DNA of 64,000 bases from Plotosus lineatus (Eukaryota > Chordata > Actinopteri > Siluriformes > Plotosidae), in assembly GCA_024760905.1 (NCBI GenBank), contig CM045729.1:83923550-83987549 (forward strand). Reading direction: 5' to 3'. Shown piece after piece: positions 40,680 to 51,284 of the stretch. Every line of letters starts with the position of its first letter. Within the stretch, counting starts at the first letter, position 1. The notes beneath the pieces were generated by a model. The model saw only the letters and a list, made by a program, of their open reading frames with translations, searched no databases and was not told where the DNA came from. Both the position numbers and the translations under genes were made by a program.

Positions 40680-43640
40680 GAAGGAAGGTGGACATACTGT
40701 GTGTTTAGGAGACCAGGTGGAAAGGTAGCAAGGCTAGAAACTTAGGAGCAGGGTTTAAGCTGATTTATCATGGTGTGGATGGGAAGAGAAATGGAGTAGG
40801 AGTCATCTTGAAGGAGGGGTTGGTCAGGAATGTTCTAGAAGTGAAAAGAGTGTCAGGCAGAGTCTCAAGTTAGAAATTGAAGGTGTGATGTTCAATGTTG
40901 TTAGTGCTTATGCCCCACAGGCAGGATGTGAGCTAGAAGAGAAGAAGAGATTCTGGAGTGACTTAGATGAAGTGATGCAGAGTACCCCCAGAAGTGAAAG
41001 AGTGGTCATTGGTGCAGACTTCAATGGACATGTTGGTGCAGGCAACAGAGGGGACAGGGAAGTGATGGGCAGGTTTGGTATCCAGGAGAGGAACGCAGAA
41101 GGACAGATGTTGATAGATTTTGCAAAAAGGATGGAAATGGCTGTGGTGAATACTTTCTTCCAGAAAAAAACAGGAGCATAGGGTGACTTATTAAAGCGGA
41201 GGTAGGAGCACACAGGTAGACTACATCTTGTGCAGGCGATGTAATTTAAAGGAAGTCAGTGACTGCAAAGTAGTATCGAGTGAGAGTGTTGCCAAACAGC
41301 ATAGGATGGTGGTATGCATGATGACGCTGATGGTGAGGAAGGTGAAGAAGGCAAAGGCAGAGCAGAAGACAAAGTGGTGAAAGTTGAAAAAGGAAGAGTG
41401 TCGTGTTGTCTTCAAAGAGGAGTTGAAACAGACTTTGGGTGGCCAGGAAGTGCTTCCAAATGACTGGAGAACCACAGCAAATGTGATCAGGGACACAGGT
41501 AGGAGAGTACTTGGTGTGTCCTCTGGAAGGAAAGTAGATAAGGAGACTTGGTGGTGGAATGAGGAAGTGCAGGAGTGTGTACAAAGGAAGAGGTGAGCTA
41601 AGAAAAAGTGGGACATTGAGAGGACCGAAGAGAGTAAACAGGAGTACAGGGAGACACAGCGTAAGGTGAAAGTAGCAGTGGCTAAGGCCAAACAGAGGGC
41701 GTATGATGACTTGTATGATAGGTTGGACAGTAAAGAGGGAGAAAATGATCTATACAGGTTGGCACAGCAGAGAAATAGAGATGGGAAGGACGTGCAGCAA
41801 GTTAGATTGATAAAGGACAGAGAGGGAAATGTATTGACTGATGACAGACATGTGCTGGGAAGATGGAAAGAGTACTTTAAAGAGCTGATGAATGAGGAAA
41901 ATGAGAGAGAAAAAAGAGTAGAAGAGGTGACCATTGAGGAGCAGGATGTAGCAAAGATCAGTAAGGGTGAAGTGAGAAGGGCATTGAAGAGGATGAAGAA
42001 TGGAAAGGCAGTTGGTCCTGATGACATACCTGTGGAGGTATGGAAGTGTCTAGGAGAGGTAGCAGTAGATTTTCTGACAAGAACATTGAACAAGGTCCTA
42101 GAGAGTGAGCAGATGCCGGAGGAGTGGAGGAGAAGTATGCAGGTGCCCATTTTTAAGAACAGGGGAGACGTGCAGAGTTGCGGCAACTACAGAGGGATAA
42201 AGTTGATGAGCCATACGATGAAGTTATGGGAAAGAATAGTGGAAGCTAGACTAAGAGCAGAGGTCAGCATTTGTGAACAACAGTTTGGTTTCATGCCAAG
42301 AAAGAGCACCACAGATGCAATGTTTGCTTTGAGGATGTTAATAGAGAAGTACAGAGAAGGTCAGAGGGAGTTACATTGTGCCTTTGTGGATCTGGAAAAA
42401 GCATATGACAGGGTGCCAAGAGAGGAACTGTGGTATTGCATGAGGAAGTCTGGAGTGGCAGAGAAGTATGTTAGAGTGGTGCAGGACATGTATGAGAGAT
42501 GTAAGACAGTGGTGAGGTGTGCTGTCGGTGTGACAGAAGAGTTCAAGGTGGAGGTGAGACTGCATCAAGGGTCAGCTCTGAGCCCCTTCTTGTTTGCTAT
42601 GGTGATGGACAGGCTGACAGACGAGGTGAGACAAGAATCTCCATGGACCATGATGTTTGCAGATGACATTGTGATCTGTAGTGAGAGCAGAGAACAAGTG
42701 GAGGAAAATCTAGAGAGGTGGAGCCTCAGGGAGGCCTCAGAAAATCAGAATACATGTGTGTGAATGACAAGGACCCAGGAGGAACGGTGATGTTACAGCA
42801 GGGGTGTCAAACTCGTGCCACAAAGGGCCATGTGGCTGCAGGTTTTTGTTTCAACCAAGCATCAGTACACCTGACTTGGCTCATTCAAACAACTGATAAG
42901 AGTCTTCAGGCGTTTGATTGGTCAGTCTCTGGACAGAGCACACACATTGACCAATCAACTGCCTGAAGACTCTTATCAGTTGTTTGAATTAGCCAGACTG
43001 ACCAATAAAATACCTGAAAACTCTTATCAGTTGTTTGAATGAGCCAAGTCGGTGTGCTGCTGCTTGGTTGAAACAAAAATGGAGGATTTTAAGTACTTAG
43101 GCTCAACAATCCAGAGCAATGGAGAGTGTGGAAAAGGGGTAAAGAAGCGTGTGCAGGTAGGCTTGAATGGTTGGAGAAAAGTGTCCGGTGTGATGTGCGA
43201 TAGGAGAGTGTCAGCAAGAATGAAGGGAAAAGTGTACAAGATGGTGGTGAGGCCAGCGATGTTGTATGGCTTAGAAACAGTGGTGCTGAGGAAAAGGCAG
43301 GAGGCAGAGCTGGAGGTAGCGGAGATGAAAATGTTGAGGTTTTCTCTGGGAGTAACGAGGATGGATAGGATCAGAAATGAGTATATCAGAGGGACAGCCC
43401 ATGTAAGATGTTTTGGAGACAAAGTCAGAGAGGCTAGATTGAGATGGTTTTGACATGTACAGAGGAGGGATAGTGAGTATATTGGCAGTAGGATGCTGAG
43501 GTTGGAACTACCAGGCAGAAGGCCTCGAGGAAGACCAAAGAAGAGATTTATGGATGTGGTGAAGGAAGACATGAAGGTCGTTGGAGTCAGAAAAGAAGAT
43601 GCAGAGGACAGGGTGAGATGGAGGCGGATGATTTGCTGTG
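40680..43640 (+). pseudogene. RTE LINE pol, near complete but interrupted
   Basis: Endonuclease 40680-41181 (ETRWKGSKA preceded by a stop; NVVSAYAPQ, VVIGADFNGHVG). The linker at 41384-41596 ends with a TGA codon where other copies have a sense codon. RT 41666-42763 (365 residues open) has VGPDDIPVEVWK, FGFMPRKSTTDA, FVDLEKAYDRVPR, HQGSALSPFLF and FADDIVICSE. The C-terminal domain at 43052-43453 has RPAMLYG, TRMDRIRNEYIRG and LRWF followed by a stop. The MITE insertion separates RT from C-terminal domain. Confidence 0.85.
42799..43079. mobile_element. hAT-like MITE with inverted repeats, one terminus missing
   Basis: It starts CAGGGGTGTCAAACTC, a common hAT end. About 42873-42937 and 42995-43057 are inverted copies (AACTGATAAGAGTCTTCAGG with its complement), with a third partial copy between. 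The right terminus stops at GGTTGAAACAAAAA, so about 60 bases of the expected end are absent. Confidence 0.7.
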
Positions 43641-43689
43641 GCGACCCCTGAAGGGAGCAGCCGAAAGTAAAAGAAGAAGAAGACGAAGA

Positions 43690-43829
43690 AGCCTTTTTAT
43701 ACTCAGACTTAGAGACAGCATGGCATATTTAATTAGTGTAATGTGCATGTCTTGGAGCCCACCCAAGTGGCGGGAGAACAAAATTCAAGTCACAATTCAA
43801 AGAAAAATTACCAAACTCTTCATGAGATA
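43690..43829. other. short unassigned gap
   Basis: Nothing recognised between the RTE tail and the duplicated segment. Confidence 0.4.
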
Positions 43830-43874
43830 GATTTAAAGATATAAACCCTGCAGTCACCTAATTATTCTCTTCAT

Positions 43875-43876
<2 letters not shown>

Positions 43877-43907
<31 letters not shown>
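43877..43907. repeat. (TA)n microsatellite
   Basis: TA run abutting Penelope-like DNA. Confidence 0.9.
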
Positions 43908-43910
<3 letters not shown>

Positions 43911-44084
43911 AAAATAAAAGGACAGGACAAAGACTTTCTATTGAAACTCCATTTATCACTACAGATCTGTTTCGAGGGGTGGTGAAACCATCCTCTCTCT
44001 TCAGGTGATTATAGGAGAATCGATTTTTATTGTTATTTGCTCTACCAAAAAGTATTGAGCACTCTCCTACGGAAGGATCTACTC

Positions 44085-44085
<1 letters not shown>
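43908..44085 (-). mobile_element. Penelope-like terminal repeats, two pieces head to head
   Basis: 43908-44012 is in minus orientation and includes the hammerhead. 44017-44085 is a plus-orientation piece of the same terminal repeat (TTATTTGCTCTACCAAAAAG, CACTCTCCTACGGAAGGATC). Penelope-like elements often carry such inverted terminal pieces. Microsatellites flank both sides. Confidence 0.65.
43955..44009 (-). ncRNA. hammerhead ribozyme (type I-like) in Penelope-like repeat
   Basis: Read on the minus strand, 5' to 3': stem I strand ATCAC (44009-44005), core CTGAAGA (44004-43998), stem II region starting GAGAGG and ending CCCCTC, core GAAA, short stem III as palindrome ACAGATCTGT, cleavage triplet GTA (cut after the A at 43960), then GTGAT (43959-43955) closing a perfect five-base stem I. 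All invariant core bases are present. Stem III is short, as in Penelope-like hammerheads, which are thought to work as dimers. Activity is inferred. Confidence 0.7.

Positions 44086-44086
<1 letters not shown>

Positions 44087-44152
<66 letters not shown>
44087..44152. repeat. (GT)n microsatellite
   Basis: About 33 GT units. Confidence 0.95.
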
Positions 44153-44154
<2 letters not shown>

Positions 44155-44197
44155 CAGAATGTGTGACTTTTTGTTTTTTCTACCAAGGGCAGAATGC

Positions 44198-44199
<2 letters not shown>

Positions 44200-44252
<53 letters not shown>

Positions 44253-44262
44253 TGTGTGTGTC
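44200..44262. repeat. (GT)n microsatellite
   Basis: About 30 GT units with one TA interruption. The partner run in the inverted duplicate is at 62304-62360. Confidence 0.95.
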
Positions 44263-44620
44263 CTTCAACAATGTCATATTTACTGTTACATGAGCAGTGA
44301 CACTTATTATTTATTGATATTTAATTTATATACTTTTAGAGCAAGTCAATTACTGTATATTCTGACTTGTGAATTTAGATTTATTTTTGATGAAAATAAA
44401 TATTTGCTTAAACTTCCACACACTCCATCTCGTCTGACTGCATTGTTTGTTCTTGTGGTTAGTTTAAATCAGAGTTCATGTGAAGTAGGACAAAGGGGCA
44501 GAGAAGTTTGCATACGTCTTTTTTACCTGAAGGACGACACATGAGCAGCTGGGTTTATAAACAAATGTAAAACATCCTCTGAAGGTCACAGAGACAAAAT
44601 TAAATCCTCCACTGATGATT

Positions 44621-45975
44621 TACCTCTAAATTTAACATTTTGTAATTCATTATTCTCGCAATGAATTTCTAAAGAAAAATGCTTCCTGCAAAAGTTACAA
44701 ACAACTACAGCTGTTAATTTTGTTTCTTTTAAATCTTTGCAGCATCCTTTTTGTTCCTTCAGAAGCAACTGCACCATCTCGTCATCAGCAGACAGCATGC
44801 CACTCTGGTGGAAGGCACCTTATGGGTCGAACATTTTTGGCAGAGTTTCCCAGTGAGAAATCCTTTGACAAGGAGATCAGTTCTTCCTTGATTTATTCAC
44901 TCGGGTGCAGACCTTATCTTAAAGATTGTATTGAGGTGATCTGCAGTGTGAACATGAAGACTTGTAAATACTTTATCCATTTGGTTTAGGTTATTTCCAG
45001 TTGCTCACCATCTTCAGTGGTCTTTTGATATCAGTTATTGAAGGTGGAATGCGCTCCTTGGCTGTAGACGATGTGAACTCTTTCTTATCCCTTTATCTTT
45101 CTGTGTTAACTCTGGTCGTGTAGTCATACTGTCTCTCCATTATGTTCAACCGGGGATATCCCAGGTGCTAATACAGAAATCACAGCTCTCTTATGGGTCA
45201 GATGTGACATCACTACTCAAGCAAATAGAATCCAGTACAGCCTTTTCCGCTCCTGTGGAACAACTGATTTAGTCTGTCCTGATTAATGTGTCGTTTTTGG
45301 TCTTGTTCATTGTTTCAGTTCCTAGACAGTAACTCTGAACTGCTTCATCTTCACATTCTATATTCCTTTTTAATCTGTGTCACACCTTTACTACACTTAC
45401 TACTTGCCCCTTTCTTTGGTTTGATTATCTCCATTTTAATGCTTAGGATTCACATGGCAATGACTGTTCTCGGGTTCCATACAGGAATGTTTTTTTTTGT
45501 TTTGTTTTTTCGTGAAACTGTGTTTGGAAGCATATGCCAATCAACAGTATCTTTAGGTTCTATTGGCAATTGCTCGATTCACGTCATGAGCAAGTTCAGC
45601 TCAGTTGAATCCGATGCCTGCCTTTTAAAATTTCGCATCTTGTCGCCTCCCACCACGCATATTCCACACTTTGATTATTGACTTGGCTTTGTTGATTGTG
45701 GCTTCTTGTATGAATGTTATTTTAGGCATTCAAGACATGGAATGGTTATCCTTCTTGATCAGAGTGTTTCCTCTCTAGCTGATGTAAAGTTGATTCTTGG
45801 TAGTTTTCACTGCATGATGAAGCATTCACTCTTTTCCCACCAACACTCATCACTTGCAGCAGTGTCTCTATTCCTACTTACATCATCATCATATCTGATC
45901 CCCGTAGGGTAGTGTAGCAATTGGTCTCTTCCGGAGAAGATTAACCGGGATGCGGGAATGCTTGCTACTTGTCCC
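44621..45975. other. no gene recognised
   Basis: About 1.35 kb of unique-looking sequence. Reading frames on both strands lack family motifs. It could be old unrecognised repeat DNA. Confidence 0.4.
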
Positions 45976-46188
45976 CAGAAACATGCTGACAGCTTTGCAG
46001 CCTACTCTTTGCAAAAGTCAGCAATGGTTCTTTTACATGCCTCTCGCCATAGACAGTGAGAGACATGGCCCGCCTTTGATAACCCAGTTAGCTGCACTGG
46101 GGGGGACAGTGACAATCCTGTGGGGACTCGAACCCGCAACCTTAGGATCAGCGATCCTGAGCCCTATCCACTAGACCACCACTGCCCT
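45976..46188 (-). mobile_element. SINE 5' part (head and middle)
   Basis: Minus-strand copy of the 7150-type SINE. It has the B box complement GGACTCGAACC, the head end ACTAGACCACCACTGCCC and the middle AGTGAGAGACATGGCCCGCC. The LINE-like tail is missing. Confidence 0.8.
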
Positions 46189-46602
46189 ACATACATCATC
46201 ATCCACTGCACAATAAATGTAATACTTTATCTCTTGCCAGTCAACAACAGAGTGCTGGGTTTCTTAACTGTCTGGGCCTGATCTACTAGGTTATATTTAC
46301 CTAGCCGAAATACATTCCCTTTGTTTTTCCTGCTATTCTTATTTCTCTTCTATCATATATTTCTTGGCCTGCTCTTAAACTAGCAAACTATTTCAATTTA
46401 ATTCTACGCACAGTTTCGGTGCACTGTAAAAGTACATAACTGCTTGTCCATGAGAAGTGTGCACAATGTCAAATACTGATATTTCTATGTATGGGGTATT
46501 TGCATTTGAATACAAATTAAAAGTGGTTGTCAGTTAAACTTTTGGTATTTGGTGTTAAGGAGCTCCTATGTTACTTTGGAGGACATATTATGGGTCAACG
46601 TT

Positions 46603-46955
46603 TATGGGCGGTGGTGGCTGGTTGTAAAGGGTGCTGGATCACTGATCCTAAGGTTGGGGGTTCAAGTCCCACTATACACTAGGTTGTCACTGTCCCCCCA
46701 GTGCAGCTAACTGGGTTATCAAAGGCCAGCCATGTCTCTCACTGTCTATGGTGAGAGGATCAACTAAAAGAACCATTGCTGACTTTCATCAAGAGGAGGC
46801 TGCATAGCCATCAGTGTGTTTCTGTCCCTTGTTAAAGAGTCGTGTCAGGAAGGGAATCCAACATAAAAACCTATGCCAAATCAAACATGTGAATCAGATG
46901 ATTCGCTGTGGGGACCCCTGGAAAAAATGGAAAAGCCGAAAGAAAAAGAAGAGGA
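46603..46955 (+). mobile_element. tRNA-derived SINE, full length
   Basis: Head GGCGGTGGTGGCTGG, B box GGTTCAAGTCC, middle CAGTGCAGCTAACTGGG, then GTCAGGAAGGGAATCC and TTCGCTGTGGGGACCCC, ending GCCGAAAGAAAAAGAAG. It parallels the SINE at 7150 end to end. Confidence 0.85.
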
Positions 46956-46959
46956 GGGC

Positions 46960-47767
46960 CAACAGGTCACCAGGTACTGTGGTCTAATGTCCACTGTGAT
47001 CTAGAGAATGTGCATTCTTCTCAAAAACACTTGACTCCTATGTATGACGGTAAGTGTCTGAGCCAACATATTTTCTGTACCCTCAGACCGTCTAGTTCTG
47101 ATAATATCATAAACTTGTCTCATTTGAAATGTACTGAGTAAATTTTTGTTCTATAAAGATAAATGTAGATGTTTTAAATAATTTATTTTTTAGGGGGAGT
47201 TCATATTTTATGTTTTAACAGAAACCTGGCAGTTTAGTCTACATGTCTTTTACAAGAAAGAGATGTGTTTGGTGGTTGGATCGAAACAGCTGATGGAAAG
47301 TAATGGTGTTTTTGATGTTGAATGGAAATCTTGATATACATTCCAGTCTGTACATATTAAAATACTTTCAGTACATTTGAATCGATTAAAAAATGTTATG
47401 AGAAACGCTACTTCAACTTTAATCTATTATTCTTCTCGTATGCCAGATTATCTTATAAAGGATCTCACTGATTGTAATTCTAAACAATAAACTGGATAAG
47501 CTCATTCTGGTCAATGATTTACAGTGATCCCTCGCCACTCCGTGCTTCAGTTTCTGTGGCTTCAGTGCATTGTGGGTTTTTCAAAATTATTCATTGAAAA
47601 AAAAAAAAAAATAATAATAAAAAAAAAGGAAATTAAGGAAAAATAGGTTGAAAAGGAAAATGCTGCAGAAGAAGGCAAATTATGACCCCCCCCAAACAAA
47701 CAAAAACAAAAGAAAACAACCTAACCTCCCCAAAAAATTGACTTAATTGACTTATGTGACGTTCACA

Positions 47768-47835
<68 letters not shown>

Positions 47836-48021
47836 TGCGCATGTCTGTATGTGTGTGTATTTATATTTTATTTATATCTTATGTATGATTTTTTTAATGT
47901 TTTATTGTTATTATAAGCATTTATGATGTTAAATATGTACTTATTGATATTATAAACAGATATAAATGTATGTATACTTCAGTCAGGGAGGTCGATTTTA
48001 CTTTGTGGAAATCGGTGGCCA

Positions 48022-48082
<61 letters not shown>

Positions 48083-48300
48083 TCCGCATTAACCATGGAA
48101 AGTGAGGGATTCCTGTAACATGATGATAATACAGATTATGTAGCCAGTAAATCTCTTAATATGATGTCCTCTTTTAATGTGAACCAGCATATTTTAGGAG
48201 CCATCTGCAATGGGAGTCATACATTGGCTCTTGTCTCTGCATTAAGCTGAATAGGTGGCTACATTTGTTATGAAAACATGTTAATCCCTGACCACAAAGG
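46960..48300 (+). mobile_element. decayed LINE endonuclease (L2/Rex1-like), split by pogo-like element
   Basis: Before the insertion a +1 frame reads VLTETWQ (endonuclease catalytic Glu block) near 47210-47235. After the insertion, at about 48180-48240, the sequence reads NQHILGAICNGSHTLALV, matching the late endonuclease TQHV..PTH..GHTLDLV block, then IPDHKG near 48275. Stops are frequent. Clade uncertain between L2 and Rex1. Confidence 0.55.
47522..48115. mobile_element. pogo-like MITE with TA duplication
   Basis: TA at 47520-47521, then CAGTGATCCCTCGCCACT. The right end AAGTGAGGGATTCCTG is followed by TA at 48116-48117, and the ends are inverted copies. Two (GT)n runs (47770-47832 and 48022-48081) lie inside. 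Related fragments are at 5298 and 10733. No coding sequence. Confidence 0.75.
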
Positions 48301-48369
48301 TATTGTGTGCAGAATTGCTGAGCCAGAAAAAAAAGCATAATAAGCCACCCAATCTTAATTAGCTGCTGA

Positions 48370-48530
48370 CCATCTCAGCTGACTCTGGGAAGGAGACATC
48401 CGAGACAACTCGCCAGGCCATCGCAGGGCCAATACTCATATAACTATTCACCCTCAAACTTACACGTAGACGTGATTTGGAAAAGTCAATTAGCCTCCTC
48501 TGCATGTTTTTAACTGTGGGAGAAAACTGG
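48370..48530 (-). mobile_element. V-SINE-like fragment
   Basis: CTCAGCTGACTCTGGG, CGCCAGGCCATCGCAGGGCC and GTGGGAGAAAACTGGAGTA match the complement of the SINE body at 40120-40390. Confidence 0.55.
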
Positions 48531-48589
48531 AGTATATATTAAACAAAATGACTAACGAAAACAAATGAATATAAATAACTATAATAAGC

Positions 48590-48716
48590 CCTCAATAGCC
48601 TGGCGAGCCGTTCAGGGTGTATACTGTGTTTGCCCAGATTCAGAGAAGATGAGCGCCAGGCTCCCTGTGAGCGGAATTAGAATTAAGCCGCATAAATAAA
48701 GTGAATGAATTAAATA
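48590..48716 (+). mobile_element. V-SINE-like tail fragment
   Basis: GCCTGGCGAGCCGTTCAGGG, CGCCAGGCTCCCTGTGAGCG and AAGTGAATGAAT match the DANA/V-SINE-like tail at 40320-40441. Confidence 0.6.
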
Positions 48717-48734
48717 ATAATAATATTAATAACT

Positions 48735-48842
<108 letters not shown>

Positions 48843-48887
48843 TAACACTAAAAAGAAGAAGTAAATAAAACTGTCAACTGCAGCATA

Positions 48888-49187
48888 CAGTCGGCCCCCA
48901 ACTTACGAAATGAATCCATTCCAGAGCCCTTTTCGTATAGCGGGGATTTCGTAAGTAGGGGTCGCATCTTACATGTTAAACGCCTAATTCGTTCCAAGGC
49001 TCCAGTCTTTGGACTGGATAAACCCAATAAACCCTTTAAAAATGATAAAAGTACACCAATTTTGTATAAAATATGTGTTAAAAGTAAGAGAAAATGATTT
49101 ATTAAACCATGTAAACATTTTATTAACATATTAAACCATTTTATTAACATATTTATTAATTAAACCATTATTAAACATTTTTTATCA

Positions 49188-49267
<80 letters not shown>

Positions 49268-49665
49268 TGTGCACGCTGCGGGCCACCACAAGACATGGAA
49301 TTCAAAGAGCATTCCCTGCTTGATGAACTCAAGTTTAATTTGATTCTTTGAGGGATCGGAATTCCAGATGAGCTCAAATGCGCCCACATTTATTAAACAT
49401 TTCCTGAATTAAAATAACTTAAAACTAAACTAAAAACTAAAGAGTGAAGCTTCCTGGTCTGGGAGGCCAGCGGGGCGGGATGTTGAGAGACAGCCAATGA
49501 GAGAGCAACTCGTGCGCCATGTGAAATTTTGATTGGCGCGTTTGAATTTTGAATTTCTTTTCGTAAGAGGGGGTTGTTTCGTATCTCGGGGACGGAAACT
49601 CAGGAAAATGTTTTGTGTAACCCGGGGATTTCGTACACAGCGGTCTCCATAAGTTGGAGGCTGAC
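48888..49665. mobile_element. pogo/Tigger-like element, second family
   Basis: TA at 48886-48887, then CAGTCGGCCCCCAACTTACG. The right end CATAAGTTGGAGGCTGAC is followed by TA at 49666-49667. Internal repeats of CGTA..GGGGATTTCGTA near both ends. It contains a (CA)n(CT)n run at 49189-49258. No transposase frame. Confidence 0.7.
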
Positions 49666-50227
49666 TATTTGAAAAGTAGTGGGAAGAAGATTAATCTTAA
49701 GACATTATTGCCAAGTCAACCAGAAAATGGCAACATGTGGTTATAACCCAGGGGTTCCCAACCGGTGGGTCGTGACCCCCAGGGGGTTTCGCGAAGCCGT
49801 GGCAAAGAGTTGCGAAGCCCTGACTGGGGAGGCTCATAGCCTTGTTAGAAGCAACTTAGGATAACACTACTATATTTGTTTCATTAGTTACATTTCTCAT
49901 GCACTTACATTTTTTTGTTTTGGTGCAAAGCAAAACATGTGCAACCTTAGTTCAATGTCATTTGGTGATATTATAGGTGTATGTATGTGTGCCTGTGAGT
50001 AAATGTGCTTAAAAGTCAAAAGCTCGACAGAAGTGGGTCTATTTTCTGCAGCAAAGTGCAACCGTAGTATAAGCCTCATTTGAAATTGCATTCGGAATTG
50101 CTAGGCAACAAAAGCCCCACACGATTGGAAAAACATTCTTAAACCCTGCATGATGAAAGCAGTAAATCTTATTCTTGCAGAAGCCAGTGCAAAGAAGATG
50201 CAGCAAGTATCTCTATCTAATAATACT

Positions 50228-50576
50228 GTCTGTCTTCCTTTCGGCTTTTTCCCTTTCTCGGGAGTCGCCACAGCAAATCATCTGATTCGCACGTTTGATT
50301 TGGCAGAGGTTTTTACGTCGGATGCCCTTCCTGTCACAACCCTTTTATCAAAGGACAGAAACACGCTGATGACTTTGCAGCCTACTCTTTACGAAAGTCA
50401 GCAATGGTTCTTTTACATGCCTCTCACCATAGACAGTGAGAGACATGGCCCGCCTTTGATAACCCAGTTAGCTGCACTGGGGGGGACAGTGACAACCTTG
50501 TGGAGAGTGGGACTCGAACCCCCAACCTTTGGATCAGCAATCCAACGCCCTATACCACTAGACCACCACTGCCACT
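50228..50576 (-). mobile_element. tRNA-derived SINE, full length, with target duplication
   Basis: Complete minus-strand copy: tail CCTTTCGGCTTTTTCC, RTE-like GTCGGATGCCCTTCCTGTC, B box complement GGGACTCGAACC, head end ACTAGACCACCACTGCC. Imperfect direct repeats ATCTCTATCTAATAATACT (50209-50227) and GTCTCTGTCTAATAACACT (50577-50595) flank it. Confidence 0.85.
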
Positions 50577-50689
50577 GTCTCTGTCTAATAACACTATACA
50601 GGTGCATTTTTAAAATGTCGATAGATGTGAAGGAACATGTTTTTGATTGAAATCAAGAGTTCCCCTTTGTTCTTCTTTTAGCTCGACGA

Positions 50690-51256
50690 GTCAACAGATG
50701 TAACAGATGTTCTCAGTTGCTTGTCGTCGTGAGATACATCAATTCAAGTGACATTAAAGATGAATTCTTATTCTACAGTGCACGTGAAACCACAACAAAT
50801 TCTGATGATGTTATGGAAAAAGTTTCAACTTTTTTTTCCAAGAAGATCTTCAATGGGAAAACATGTGGGATTTGTACGGATGGGGCAACGACTATGCTGG
50901 TATTGAAGTCAGGATTCCACTCGAGGGTGAAGAAGCTAGCACCTCAAGCAAAGGGCATCCACTGCATAATTCACCGATATGCTCTCGCCAGTAAGACTCT
51001 TCCTAACTCTCTGCTGGAAGTGCTTGAATCTGTAATCAAAATTGTAAATTATGTGAAGACTCAAACGCTCAACACTCGCTTATTTAAAGAACGATGCAAA
51101 GACATGAATGCTGACAACAAAGTCCTTCTATTCTAAACAACAGTATATTGGTTGGCGAAAGGAAACGCTGTTAATCATGTATTTGAAATGAAAGATGAAA
51201 TAAAGCTTTTCCTGAAGATTCAAGAAAGGAAAGATCTTTTAGTTCACTTCGAAGAA
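50690..51256 (+). pseudogene. hAT transposase fragment (ZBED/ZMYM-like)
   Basis: It reads LDESTDVTDV near 50690 (first catalytic Asp region of hAT transposases), then after a frameshift FLFYSARETTTNSDDVMEKV, CGICTDGATTML (the CTDGA motif) and HCIIHRYALASKTLP (the C-x2-H motif), up to KTQTLNTRLFKERCKDM. A TAA at about 51134 interrupts it, and the C-terminal dimerisation region is missing. Confidence 0.8.
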
Positions 51257-51284
51257 ATTCTTCTTTTCCTTTCAGCTGTTCTCT

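Larger units (their letters stand above)
40625..43682 (+). mobile_element. RTE-clade LINE, copy 6, nearly full length, with nested hAT MITE
   Basis: It starts at the end of the leader (AAATGTTGGAACTATG) and covers endonuclease, linker, RT, C-terminal domain and 3' end with GGCGACCCCTGAAGGGAGCA, GCCGAAAG and a (GAA)n tail. A MITE at 42799-43079 interrupts it after the FADD region with loss of about 20 bases. Confidence 0.85.
43830..44620 (+). repeat. unclassified duplicated segment, copy 1 (inverted partner at 61790-62510)
   Basis: Shared landmarks in order: CCTGCAG..CTAATTATTCTCTT, AAGG(G)CAGA..TGCA before a (GT)n run, TCCTTCAACAATGTCATAT after it, AGAGTTCATGT.., CCTGAAGGACGACACA..AGCAGCTGGG and CCTCTGAAGGTCA.AGAGACAAAAT. 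Between the first two landmarks this copy carries Penelope-like DNA. No coding motif or terminal repeat was recognised. Confidence 0.65.
49749..51256 (+). mobile_element. hAT element, right end lost, with nested SINE
   Basis: The left end CAGGGGTTCCCAACCGGTGG and GGTCGTGACCCCCAGGGGG is a classic hAT (Charlie-like) terminus. The transposase follows a splice-acceptor-like TTCTTTTAG near 50690. A SINE sits at 50228-50576. At about 51257 the element is cut by RTE copy 7. Confidence 0.75.

Noticed and set aside
44586..44798. 70-residue frame on the minus strand (DEMVQLLLKEQKGCCKD)
   Set aside because: No recognisable domain and no splice context. It overlaps the end of a duplicated noncoding segment.
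50510..50575. tRNA gene on the minus strand
   Set aside because: SINE head, same family. Likewise 46120-46188 and 63600-63670.
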